Source: Candidatus Nitrosopumilus limneticus (GTDB lineage Archaea > Thermoproteota > Nitrososphaeria > Nitrososphaerales > Nitrosopumilaceae). Taken from it: a stretch of 64,000 nt of DNA. The position numbers and the translations under genes were made by a program. Every line of letters starts with the position of its first letter. The first letter of the stretch is position 1. Location: the NCBI GenBank assembly GCA_022117465.1, contig JAHCGZ010000001.1, positions 62,001-126,000 on the forward strand, written 5' to 3'. The notes below the pieces were generated by a model, which was given only the letters and a program-made list of their open reading frames with translations, did no database searches and was not told the DNA's origin. Below are positions 14,540 through 23,295 of this stretch, one piece after another.

Positions 14540-17209
14540 ATGGTAAAAAACAAACCAGTTTATGCATTTGAAGAAGCAGATAGCAAAAAAAGAATGCTTC
14601 TAGGAGGCAAGGGTGCAGGATTAAGTGAAATGACACGCCTAAAATTGCCAGTACCACCAGGATTTACAATCACAACTGAAGTTTGTAACAAGTATTATGC
14701 TAACAATAAAAAACTTCCAAAAGATGTCATGCCTGCAGTAATGAAAAATATTGTAAAAATGGAAAAAAAGACAGGTAAAAAATGGAATTCAACTAAAAAT
14801 CCATTGTTAGTTTCTGTTCGTTCAGGTGCAGCAATTTCTATGCCTGGAATGATGGATACAATTTTGAATTTAGGATTAAATGAAAAAACAGTAGAAGGTT
14901 TTGCAGAGCAAACAAAAAATCCACGATTCTCATGGGATTCATATCGAAGATTCATTCAATTATTTGGAAAAGTAGTTTTTGGAGTAGATGATAAGAAGTT
15001 TGAGCACGTCCTAGATACTGCAAAAGAAATACAAGGTGTAACAGATGACAGTAAATTAAATGTAGAATCGTTAAAAAAAATTGTTTCAGAATATAAAAAA
15101 ATATGTGAAGAACATACAAAAAGAAAATTTCCAGATACCCCTAATGAACAACTAACTCTATCAATTGAAGCAGTTTTTAAAAGTTGGATGGGAGAAAGAG
15201 CAATTGTTTATCGTGAAAAAAATAATATTACAAAAGATATTGCAAACGGAACTGCTGTAAACATTGTTACAATGGTATTTGGAAATATGGGTGATGACAG
15301 TGCAACAGGAGTTGTTTTTACAAGAAATGGTAGTAACGGTAAAAAGGAAATTGAAGGAGAATATCTGATTAATGCACAAGGCGAAGATGTAGTTGCAGGT
15401 GTAAGAACAGGAATGAATATTGAATTATTAAAAAAAGATATGCCAAAATCATATAAAGAATTAAGCAACGCATGCACAAAATTAGAAAAACATTTCAGAG
15501 AACCACAGGACATTGAATTTACAATTGAACAAGGAAAATTTTACTTATTACAAACAAGAACTGCAAAGATGAGTGCAGCAGCGCTAGTAAAAACATCAGT
15601 AGATATGGTTAAAGAAAAATTAATTGATAAAAATAGAGCACTTACAAGAATTCCAGCACAACAATTAGAAGCATTGTTACACAGAACAATGGATGAATCT
15701 AAAATTAAAGATTTTAAGCAACTAGCAAAAGGAATCGCAGCATCACCAGGAGCTGCAAGCGGAATAGTAGTATTTGATGTAAAAAAAGCAATAGAGTTAG
15801 GAGATTCAGGAAAAAAAGTCATCCTAGTACGAAAAGAAACAAAGCCAGAGGACGTTCCAGCATTCTTTTCATCAGAAGGAATTTTGACTAGCCTCGGAGG
15901 AAAGTCATCTCATGCAGCAATTGTATCAAGAGGTATGGGAAAGCCATGCATAGTCGGATGTCCAGAATTAAAAATTGATTACGAAAATAACATTGGAACT
16001 GCAAATGGAATTACAATCAGGGAAGGAGAGACAATTACTATTGATGGAAGTGAAGGCACTGTCTTTATTGGAGAAGTTCCTACCGTAGAACCAAAAGTAA
16101 CAAAAGACTTTGAACAGATTTTGAAATGGGCTCAACAAATTAAAACACTAGGAATTAGAGCCAATGCAGATACTCCAGAAATGGCAAAACTTGCAAGAAA
16201 GTTTGGAGGTCAAGGAATTGGACTATGTAGAACAGAAAGAATGTTCAACGGAAGTGATAGAATAAATCTATTTGTGGAAATGATAATGGCTGAAAATATT
16301 GAAGAAAGAAACAAAATATTAGAAGAATTAGGAAAATTACAAAAAAGTGATTTTATTGAAATTTTAGAAGCAATGGAAGGTTACGAAGTTACAATCAGAT
16401 TACTAGATCCACCATTACATGAATTTCTACCAAATCCTGAAGAGTTAGTTGAAAAAATTCAAAAGTTAGAATCTAATGGAAATACAAATGAAGCAAACAA
16501 GGCAAAAATAATTCTAAAAAGAGCAAGAGAATTAGCAGAAATTAATCCAATGATGGGACATAGAGGAGTCAGAGTAGGAATTACTTATCCAGAAATTTAT
16601 GAAATGCAAATTAGGTCAGTATTTGAAGCATTAGTTGAGTTAACCAAGAAAAAAGTTAAAGCACATCCACAAATCATGATACCACAAATTAGTAGCATTG
16701 CAGAATTAAACCATATTAAAAAAATCTATGATAGAATTAAAAAAGAAACAGAATCAAAATACAAAATGAAATTAAAAATAAATTTCGGAACAATGATAGA
16801 GGTGGTAAGAGCAGCATTAACTGCAAATGAACTTGCAGATACTGCAGAATTTTTCAGTTTTGGAACAAATGATTTAACTCAAGGGACATTTAGTTTTAGC
16901 AGGGAAGATGTTGAAAGTAAGTTCCTACCAGAATACATGGAAAAAGAATTACTAGAAAGAAATCCATTTCAATCAATTGATGTTAACGGTGTAGGCAGTT
17001 TAATTAAAATTGGAATTGCTGCAGGTCGAGCAGTTAGAAAGAATATGGAAGTTGGGATATGTGGAGAACATGGAGGAGATCCAAGTTCTATCAAATTCTG
17101 CCACGGACAGGGACTAAATTATGTAAGTGCGTCGCCACATAGGATACCAATTGCAATAGTTGCAGCAGCCCAAGCTGCAATAGAACAGCCAAAAAGAAAG
17201 AAAAAATGA
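14540..17209 (+). CDS. ppdK: pyruvate, phosphate dikinase
   Basis: An 889-residue, three-domain enzyme that interconverts pyruvate, ATP and Pi with PEP, AMP and PPi. The N-terminal ATP-grasp domain begins GGKGAGLSEM. The swivelling phosphohistidine domain has GGKSSHAAIVSRGMGKP with the phosphorylated H458. The C-terminal PEP/pyruvate barrel has GLCRTERMF, and C841 in GICGEHGGD is the catalytic acid/base. Length and order match bacterial PPDK. In ammonia-oxidising archaea it works in the gluconeogenic direction, consistent with tpiA just upstream. Confidence 0.97.
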   Translation: MVKNKPVYAFEEADSKKRMLLGGKGAGLSEMTRLKLPVPPGFTITTEVCNKYYANNKKLPKDVMPAVMKNIVKMEKKTGKKWNSTKNPLLVSVRSGAAISMPGMMDTILNLGLNEKTVEGFAEQTKNPRFSWDSYRRFIQLFGKVVFGVDDKKFEHVLDTAKEIQGVTDDSKLNVESLKKIVSEYKKICEEHTKRKFPDTPNEQLTLSIEAVFKSWMGERAIVYREKNNITKDIANGTAVNIVTMVFGNMGDDSATGVVFTRNGSNGKKEIEGEYLINAQGEDVVAGVRTGMNIELLKKDMPKSYKELSNACTKLEKHFREPQDIEFTIEQGKFYLLQTRTAKMSAAALVKTSVDMVKEKLIDKNRALTRIPAQQLEALLHRTMDESKIKDFKQLAKGIAASPGAASGIVVFDVKKAIELGDSGKKVILVRKETKPEDVPAFFSSEGILTSLGGKSSHAAIVSRGMGKPCIVGCPELKIDYENNIGTANGITIREGETITIDGSEGTVFIGEVPTVEPKVTKDFEQILKWAQQIKTLGIRANADTPEMAKLARKFGGQGIGLCRTERMFNGSDRINLFVEMIMAENIEERNKILEELGKLQKSDFIEILEAMEGYEVTIRLLDPPLHEFLPNPEELVEKIQKLESNGNTNEANKAKIILKRARELAEINPMMGHRGVRVGITYPEIYEMQIRSVFEALVELTKKKVKAHPQIMIPQISSIAELNHIKKIYDRIKKETESKYKMKLKINFGTMIEVVRAALTANELADTAEFFSFGTNDLTQGTFSFSREDVESKFLPEYMEKELLERNPFQSIDVNGVGSLIKIGIAAGRAVRKNMEVGICGEHGGDPSSIKFCHGQGLNYVSASPHRIPIAIVAAAQAAIEQPKRKKK

Positions 17210-17246
17210 TACAATTTAAAACACAATAAAATCCAGTATAGTTAAA

Positions 17247-17804
17247 TTGCTTCCAAGAATTGATTCCATAAAACAAATTAGACTAAAAATTGGCATAACA
17301 CAAAAAAAACTTGCAATAATGACAGGTGTAAGCACATCAATGATTAATCAAATCGAATCAGGAACCAGCCAACCAAGTTATAATACTGCAAAAAAAATAT
17401 TTGAAAATTTAGCAAAGCTAGAGGGAGAATCATCATCACACACTGCAGGTGACTTTTGTAGTAAGGATATAATAAAATTAAAACCAACAAACACACTACA
17501 TGATGCAATTAAAAAAATGCACGAATTATCAATTAGTCAAATTCCAGTTTTTGATAATTCTACAATAGTCGGAGTAATATCTGAAGATGGGATTGTAAAA
17601 CATTTGGCAGATGTAGGAGAGGCACAATTAAAAAAATCAAAACTTGCAGATACAATGGATTCAGTACCACCAATTGTAGATTGGGATACACCAGCAAATG
17701 TACTTGTACCGTTAATTAGATATTCAAAGTGTATTTTAGTTACAAAAAATTCAAAAATTGTAGGAATTATTACAGCATCAGATACTCTAAAGATGATGGA
17801 ATAA
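17247..17804 (+). CDS. XRE-family HTH regulator with CBS pair
   Basis: A 185-residue protein. Residues 8-55 are an HTH_3 domain (IRLKIGITQKKLAIMTGVSTSMINQIESG), and two CBS motifs (about 70-125 and 130-183) form a Bateman module that binds adenyl nucleotides. This domain pair is an archaeal-type regulator in which an energy signal could alter DNA binding. The start is a TTG at 17247. It lies 37 bp downstream of PPDK and could regulate carbon metabolism, but targets are unknown. Confidence 0.88.
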   Translation: MLPRIDSIKQIRLKIGITQKKLAIMTGVSTSMINQIESGTSQPSYNTAKKIFENLAKLEGESSSHTAGDFCSKDIIKLKPTNTLHDAIKKMHELSISQIPVFDNSTIVGVISEDGIVKHLADVGEAQLKKSKLADTMDSVPPIVDWDTPANVLVPLIRYSKCILVTKNSKIVGIITASDTLKMME

Positions 17805-18017
17805 TTTAATATTTTAAATAAAATATATTTTACTCAAAATTATCTCATCAAACTATTTTATCAATATTTAAAACTTAATGATAAGAATTTCATCAACTAT
17901 TCTGAAAATTAAAAAACCATTATTGACAAAAAAGTGTAAATATTTTTAATTTTAAAATAGCTCAAAAGTATAATGAGATAACCTATCCATCATATACTAT
18001 AATTTGTGAATTATCAT

Positions 18018-18481
18018 ATGGGAGCACAAGATCTTCAAAAACTATACGAAATTAAATTACAAATTCAACAAATAGATAAAAAAAATAACTATAATTTTAT
18101 CATAGATTCAGACACAAAAGAAGGTAGAACTAGATTAGTCATTGATGAGTTTGGAACATGGAATAAAACCCCAAATTTAACACAAGAACAGGCGTCAGAA
18201 TACAGAAAAAAAGGGTTTAGACAGTTTGTACCAGACTTGATTGATTTTAAAAATAAAATGATTATAGAGTATCAAGAAGAATCCAAAGGGAATCAAGGAG
18301 TTCTAAGAAGACATGGAAAAATTAACAAAAAGGTCATGATGAATTTAGCGATGAAGACAAGGACATTTTCTATGAATTAGCAAAATTTAATCAATTAAAA
18401 ATTTGGGAGAATACTCCAATTAATGAGCAAAACAGAGAATTAAGAAATTTTTTAAAAACATTTTCAAATAAAAAAATATAA
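18018..18481 (+). pseudogene. hypothetical protein split by -1 frameshift
   Basis: The first frame (ATG 18018; a GTG at 18006 is also possible) codes a soluble helical protein until codon AAG at 18330-18332 and then drifts into MMNLAMKTRTFSMN. The -1 frame from 18332 reads on for 49 codons of well-formed protein (GHDEFSDEDKDIFYELAKFNQ... NFLKTFSNKKI) to a TAA at 18479-18481. The joint product would be about 154 residues. The switch sits in an AAAAA run followed by GG, so an indel is the simplest reason; see the finding. The TATA box near 17992 supports the ATG at 18018. No family was recognised. Confidence 0.6.
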
Positions 18482-18520
18482 TTATAAAATTAAAATTTAA
18501 TAAAAATAATTTTTTAAAGT

Positions 18521-18619
18521 TCAGGGTAGAGGTTCATGGCCACGCTTATATCCACTCCATTTACGATATTCATAATCAGTCAATGGAGCATCGCAGCCGC
18601 ATTTACATACTATTTTCAT
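18521..18619 (-). CDS. 32-residue Cys-rich miniprotein
   Basis: A small ORF from ATG 18619 to TGA 18521. The product begins MKIVCKCGCDAPL and ends YKRGHEPLP. C-x-C-x-C with a downstream G-H resembles the N-terminal zinc knuckle that precedes HNH domains in phage-type endonucleases (CxCGCG...GH), here standing alone. A TATA-like sequence is about 22 bp upstream of the start. Function unknown. Confidence 0.5.
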   Translation of the reverse strand: MKIVCKCGCDAPLTDYEYRKWSGYKRGHEPLP

Positions 18620-18744
18620 AATTAGATAATAATTACATTGTATTTTTAGATTATCTTTAATCTGAACTAACTATTCATCAACATCATTTCAATAAAATGA
18701 GATCAAAAAGATCGCAAATATTGTAAAAAACAAATAATGAAAAA

Positions 18745-20469
18745 TTATTTTGCACGAAGTTTCTCTTGAATTTGAGCTAAAATCAGGGCAGCTTTATCTT
18801 TATTTTCATATGCATCAACTGTCTCATCCATAATTGCATCAATTTCATAACTTTTATCAACTAAAATACTTGCAACATGATCATCTAAAGTTCCATTTCC
18901 AATCAAATAGTATGCAAAAACGGTATTTTTTTGCCCAATTCTATGAAGTCTATCCTCTGCTTGTCTATGAATAGCAGGACTCCAATCAAGTTCTGCAAAA
19001 ATTACATATTTTGCTCTAGTCAAATTAATACCAACATTTCCAGCACGAATACCTGCAATCATTAACTTTGACTCCCCTCGCTGAAATTTATCAATCTGAT
19101 CCTGCCTAAAAGTATCAGATTGTCCACCAATAATTGAAACTGGAGTAAACTCCTGAAGACTTTCATTTAGTAATTTATGAATTACTTTATGATGACAAAA
19201 TACAACTACACTTTCTTCAATTTCCATAATATTTTTTACAAAATTAATTACATGAGGTAGTTTAGCAATTCCAGCAACTTGTCTCTCACTTTGAATTGCT
19301 CTATGGTAAGATGCAGATTTTGAGAATTCAGTTTGTGCCTCTTTTTGTTCTACCTCTAATTTTTTCCAAATTTTATCTAATTCTTCTAAATAAAATTCAG
19401 TATCAGCTGCAATTACCTCTTTGTATCGGACCTTATCTTTTAATTCTTTTAATACATCAGATTTTTTTCTGCGAAGCATGACATGTTTTTGTAATTCATT
19501 TCGAAGGGAAGCCCGTTTATTTTCTAAAACAATTGCCTTACCCTTTTCATTTACATAACAAAAATATTCACAAAATTCTTTAAAACTACCTAATAACCCA
19601 GGTTTTAAAATATCAACAATAGGCCATATTTCAGAGCCACGATTGTAAATAGGCGTTCCAGAAAGTCCAATTCTATATTTAACACTAGGTAACGCTGCAA
19701 GTTTTTTGACAGCCTTATATTTTTGAGTAGTTTTAGATCTTAAATTATGAACTTCATCGCAAACAATAGTACGAATTCCAACTTGTTCTAAATCCACAGA
19801 ACGTTTGAGAAGTAATTCATAATTTATTAAATAAATATCAGATTCAGGCAATTGTGAAGATTTACCAATTCTAATTAAAGTAACACTTGGAGATTCAGTT
19901 TCAATAACTCTACCATTTTTACTTTTCTTTTTTAAAAATTTTTCAATTTCTCGCTCCCAATTATTTAAAGTAACTAGTGGTGCAACAATAAGCACAGGAA
20001 AAGTTTGTTTTTCAGTAGATACGTAAGATAAAGTTTGGACCGTCTTCCCAAGGCCCATTTCATCTGCAAGCAGTGCATTTCCAGAAGATTTGAGTAAAAA
20101 GTCCAAGCCTTCTTTTTGAAAGTTCATCAATTTACCTCTAAACTGTTCACCAGGTTTTGCTCGTTTCAATTTATGATTTATTGGAAGTAATTTAGGTTTA
20201 GGAGCATATGTTTTTACAATTTTTCTTTGCCAGACAGTTTTGGATAAAATTTCCAAAGGGAATCGATCCATCAATAATTTTAGTTGAGTTATACTTTCAT
20301 GCGTGTCCTCAATAATTACCTCATTTTCACTTTCACCATACCATGCTTTGGAAGTTAAACTAGAGATCTTATCTATTGCTAAACTACCAGTAATTTTCCA
20401 ACACCAAAGTTTGGAATATTTGTCCTGAACATATTCCAATGTACCAAAATTTTCTAGAGAGGTTTCCAT
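18745..20469 (-). CDS. SNF2-family DNA-dependent ATPase
   Basis: A 574-residue Swi2/Snf2-type protein. An N-terminal region of about 120 residues (possibly HARP/SMARCAL1-like) precedes the core. Motif I is DEMGLGKT, motif II DEVH (CDEVHNLRS), motif III LSGTPI. The C-terminal lobe has VVFCHHKV, AGNVGINLT and the family signature HRIGQ. Such proteins translocate on double-stranded DNA; the short architecture is like SMARCAL1/Rad54-type remodelers and suggests annealing or fork repair. Start ATG at 20469. Confidence 0.92.
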   Translation of the reverse strand: METSLENFGTLEYVQDKYSKLWCWKITGSLAIDKISSLTSKAWYGESENEVIIEDTHESITQLKLLMDRFPLEILSKTVWQRKIVKTYAPKPKLLPINHKLKRAKPGEQFRGKLMNFQKEGLDFLLKSSGNALLADEMGLGKTVQTLSYVSTEKQTFPVLIVAPLVTLNNWEREIEKFLKKKSKNGRVIETESPSVTLIRIGKSSQLPESDIYLINYELLLKRSVDLEQVGIRTIVCDEVHNLRSKTTQKYKAVKKLAALPSVKYRIGLSGTPIYNRGSEIWPIVDILKPGLLGSFKEFCEYFCYVNEKGKAIVLENKRASLRNELQKHVMLRRKKSDVLKELKDKVRYKEVIAADTEFYLEELDKIWKKLEVEQKEAQTEFSKSASYHRAIQSERQVAGIAKLPHVINFVKNIMEIEESVVVFCHHKVIHKLLNESLQEFTPVSIIGGQSDTFRQDQIDKFQRGESKLMIAGIRAGNVGINLTRAKYVIFAELDWSPAIHRQAEDRLHRIGQKNTVFAYYLIGNGTLDDHVASILVDKSYEIDAIMDETVDAYENKDKAALILAQIQEKLRAK

Positions 20470-20705
20470 AATTTGTAGCTGGTAACTTTTTTTACTCTTA
20501 TGAATCTTCAGGTTTGTTTAGATCAGTTAGAAAAAAAATAGAAAACAAGAAGAGTTAAAATATAAGATATTTCCATAGTGTTGGAGAAAATTAAAAATGC
20601 AGTTAGGCACGATTTGTAAAAATTATTCTTAATTTAATGCATGAAACAAGTATTTAAAAAAAGATTTTAACATAAGTTTAAAATTAATATAAAATAAAAT
20701 TTATT

Positions 20706-21386
20706 ATGCAATTTATTCAAAATGAAGAGCCAAATGTTCAAAAACCAATCATGATTGCAGCTATGCAAGATATGGGTAATGTAGGAAGCATCGTAATTAA
20801 TTTCATAAATAAATCACTAAAATCAAAACCATTTAGAACTGCTAAAGTGTCATTTCCAACGTATGTGATAGATAATGGTGGGTATGTAGATTTACCAAAA
20901 GAAAGTTGGGAATATAGATACACAGATGATTTAATTATATTTGGAGGAGGTAACGGCCAACCACAAGACAATAATGAATTAAATTTACTTTGTAAGGATG
21001 TAATTGATGTGGCAGAAAAATATTCTGCAAAATTCATTTACACATTAGGCGGATTTCATACAAATAGGATTTTAAAAAATAACCCTAAAACATACATTAC
21101 TACAACATCAATGGAATTAAAAAAACAGATGGAAAAATTGGAATTAGATATTACGCCGCAAAAATCAGCAATTACAGGATTTAATGGATTAATTCTTGGA
21201 TTTGCCAAAAATCATAAAATTCAAGGAATTGGCATGTATGGAGAATTAAATCAACCAGAAATTCCCCAATATAGAGCAGCAATTAGCATCATCAAAACAA
21301 TTGAAAAATTAACATATAGAAAATTAGGAAGCACCGAGGAATTGGAAATATTAGCACACGAAATGGATCAAAAATTCAGAAATTAG
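20706..21386 (+). CDS. PAC2-family protein
   Basis: A 226-residue member of the PAC2 (proteasome assembly chaperone 2-like) superfamily. Typical segments are IAAMQDMGNVGSIVINFI near the start, FIYTLGGFHTNR in the middle, and AITGFNGLILGFAK followed by GMYGE. Archaeal members are thought to help assemble or regulate proteasomes. Its 3' end overlaps a convergent Cys-rich miniprotein by 4 bp. Start ATG at 20706 follows an AT-rich TATA region. Confidence 0.88.
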   Translation: MQFIQNEEPNVQKPIMIAAMQDMGNVGSIVINFINKSLKSKPFRTAKVSFPTYVIDNGGYVDLPKESWEYRYTDDLIIFGGGNGQPQDNNELNLLCKDVIDVAEKYSAKFIYTLGGFHTNRILKNNPKTYITTTSMELKKQMEKLELDITPQKSAITGFNGLILGFAKNHKIQGIGMYGELNQPEIPQYRAAISIIKTIEKLTYRKLGSTEELEILAHEMDQKFRN

Positions 21387-21517
21387 TGGGCAGTACCAAC
21401 TTCATGTGGAGCAGTATTTTCATCATGACAATCACAGGTGCATAGTAGTGTACTGTGATTATTAATGCAATCTATACACTCAAAATGTTTTCGATTTTCA
21501 CATGCAGCACAAATCAT
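21383..21517 (-). CDS. 44-residue Cys/His-rich protein
   Basis: A small ORF from ATG 21517 to TAA 21383. The product has paired cysteines (C3, C6, C14, C17) and a CTCDCHDE cluster, spaced like a double zinc-binding knuckle (B-box-like). The high Cys/His content in an AT-rich genome argues for a real gene. It overlaps the end of the PAC2 gene by 4 bp. Function unknown. Confidence 0.55.
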   Translation of the reverse strand: MICAACENRKHFECIDCINNHSTLLCTCDCHDENTAPHEVGTAH

Positions 21518-21595
21518 AGTTAACCGTTACAAATACTTGAATTTGAATATTTCTTTAATTAAAGAGTTTTTAAGGCAAATAAATAAAACAGATTA

Positions 21596-21934
21596 TTGAA
21601 AATTTTTCATAAATCAACGTGCATTACATGTAAAAAAACTTTGACAGAAATAGAACGAATGAAAATAGATGTGGAGTCAAGAGATTTTTTCAAAGATCCT
21701 TTTACAGAAATTGAATTAAAGAAAATAATTATAATGACAGGAAAAAAACCTGTAGAATTACTTAGAAAAAGAGACAAGACATACAAAGAAATGAAATTAG
21801 ATCAAAATAAAAAAACAGACTCTGAAATAATAAAGCTCATGATAAAGTATCCTGGATTAATTTTACGTCCAATCATAGTTTTAAAAAATAAAGCTATAGT
21901 AGGTAAAATAGATCCTAAAGAGTTAAAAAATTAA
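21596..21934 (+). CDS. ArsC/Spx-family thioredoxin-like protein
   Basis: A 112-residue protein of the ArsC/Spx/YffB family. It starts with a thioredoxin-like strand and C-x-x-C (HKSTCITCKKTL), and has the family segments ESRDFFKDPFTEIELKK, ELLRKRDKTYKE and LILRPIIVLKNKAIVGK; the R-P pair is the conserved ArsC motif. The two-cysteine active site is more like Spx or YffB than a true arsenate reductase. The start is a TTG at 21596. Confidence 0.85.
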   Translation: MKIFHKSTCITCKKTLTEIERMKIDVESRDFFKDPFTEIELKKIIIMTGKKPVELLRKRDKTYKEMKLDQNKKTDSEIIKLMIKYPGLILRPIIVLKNKAIVGKIDPKELKN

Positions 21935-22179
21935 TCAGAATTTTCTTGTTTAAAAATTCTAATTGCCTCTAAATGTGAGCAGTTAGCCTTTTGTCCATTT
22001 CCATGATGAAATTTGTAATAATTTTTAAATCCAAAACACTCACAAGTATCACCAGTAACAAAATAAGATTTCTCTGGATCAGAGGAGGACTTTATTTGAA
22101 ATAAATCAGCCTCAATTTTTATCACATAGCCAGAGTCTACCAATTTTTTTGCTTTTTTAATAGTGTTTGAACTGCTCAT
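21931..22179 (-). CDS. SWIM zinc-finger protein
   Basis: An 82-residue protein with the SWIM pattern C-x-C-xn-C-x-H: CEC at about 46-48 and CSH at about 68-70. SWIM domains bind zinc and mediate DNA or protein contacts, and in archaea are found with Rad51 paralogues and SNF2 proteins. An SNF2 protein is encoded 1.5 kb away, but no direct link is evident. It overlaps the convergent ArsC-like gene by 4 bp. Confidence 0.8.
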   Translation of the reverse strand: MSSSNTIKKAKKLVDSGYVIKIEADLFQIKSSSDPEKSYFVTGDTCECFGFKNYYKFHHGNGQKANCSHLEAIRIFKQENSD

Positions 22180-22231
22180 AATACAACCAAAATCTAATAA
22201 TATTATAAGCTATTTTTATCAAAAGCCAATA

Positions 22232-23290
22232 TTGAGTCTAAAAAAATACATTGCCAAACGTGCAATCACAATGTTTGGGGTACTGCTAATCACATTACTA
22301 ATCACAATAATGCTTGTTGGCTCAAACATGGATACAATTCTCAAACAAGGAGTAATGTTTCAAGTCAGATCTGAAATTACTGAAAATTCAGCAATAGTTG
22401 AAAGTTTTTCATCAGTTAAAGAATTTGAAGCATTTATTGAAAGTCAAACACAACAACGGATAAAAAACTTAGGATTGGATGAACCGTGGTATTCGCCTCA
22501 AAGAATCGGATTAGCAATGTATAAAATAATTTTATTGGATTTTGGACACGCGACTTTTCTAACAAGTGATTTAGGATCATCAGATGTAAAAGAAATTATT
22601 TTGGAGAAACTCCCAAGAACAATTTTATTATTTACAACAGCTACAATTTTAATTTCAATAGTAGGAATTTTTGTAGGAGCACTATCAGCAAGTAAAATTG
22701 GTTCCACATTAGATAGACTCACATCTAGTTTTGCAATTATTAGTTCAAGTTTTCCAGTTTGGTGGATTGGAATGTTAATGATATTTTTATTTTCGTTTAC
22801 ATATCAAATATTTCCAGCAAGAGCAACTCCAGATATTCCAGCATCAAATCCGGAATATTTGGGCGCGTTACTATACCACATGACATTACCATTAATTACA
22901 ATAGTAATGATGGGATTTGGTTCTTGGGCATATTTAGTTAGAAACTTTATGGTTGGAATTATGCAAGAGGATTTCATAATAGCAAAAAAAGCAATTGGAA
23001 TTAAACAAAATAAAATTACATACACTCATGCATTAAAAAATGCAGCACCGCCAATTGTTACAATTTTAGCACTAAGCTTATCAGGCTCTTTAGGTGGAGC
23101 AATAATTACAGAAGCCATATTTGATTGGCCAGGTATGGGTAGACTCTATTTTGAGGCTATTACAGTTATGGATTTGCCAGTAATTATTGGTGCAACTTAC
23201 ATTCTTACAGTATTTTTCCTAGTTAGTATATTCATTTCAGATTTACTTTATGGATATTTTGATCCAAGAATTAAGACCAGTACGGAGTAA
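22232..23290 (+). CDS. ABC transporter permease, DppB/OppB type
   Basis: About 352 residues, a BPD_transp_1 permease. It begins with a Lys-rich segment and a first membrane helix (ITMFGVLLITLLITIMLV), then an extracytoplasmic loop (about 35-110) and five further helices. The EAA loop (EDFIIAKKAIGI) that contacts the ATPase and the C-terminal SISDLLYGYFDPRI ending are typical of DppB. I prefer TTG at 22232 because a TATA-like TATTATAAG lies about 30 bp upstream; a longer reading from 22163 would overlap the SWIM gene. The partner permease begins 5 bp later; no ATPase or binding protein is nearby. Confidence 0.9.
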   Translation: MSLKKYIAKRAITMFGVLLITLLITIMLVGSNMDTILKQGVMFQVRSEITENSAIVESFSSVKEFEAFIESQTQQRIKNLGLDEPWYSPQRIGLAMYKIILLDFGHATFLTSDLGSSDVKEIILEKLPRTILLFTTATILISIVGIFVGALSASKIGSTLDRLTSSFAIISSSFPVWWIGMLMIFLFSFTYQIFPARATPDIPASNPEYLGALLYHMTLPLITIVMMGFGSWAYLVRNFMVGIMQEDFIIAKKAIGIKQNKITYTHALKNAAPPIVTILALSLSGSLGGAIITEAIFDWPGMGRLYFEAITVMDLPVIIGATYILTVFFLVSIFISDLLYGYFDPRIKTSTE

Positions 23291-23295
23291 TCAAG

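Noticed and set aside
20603-20611. TTAGGCACG upstream of the PAC2 gene as another regulon site
   Set aside because: Two differences from the element, and the distance to the start is about 99 bp.
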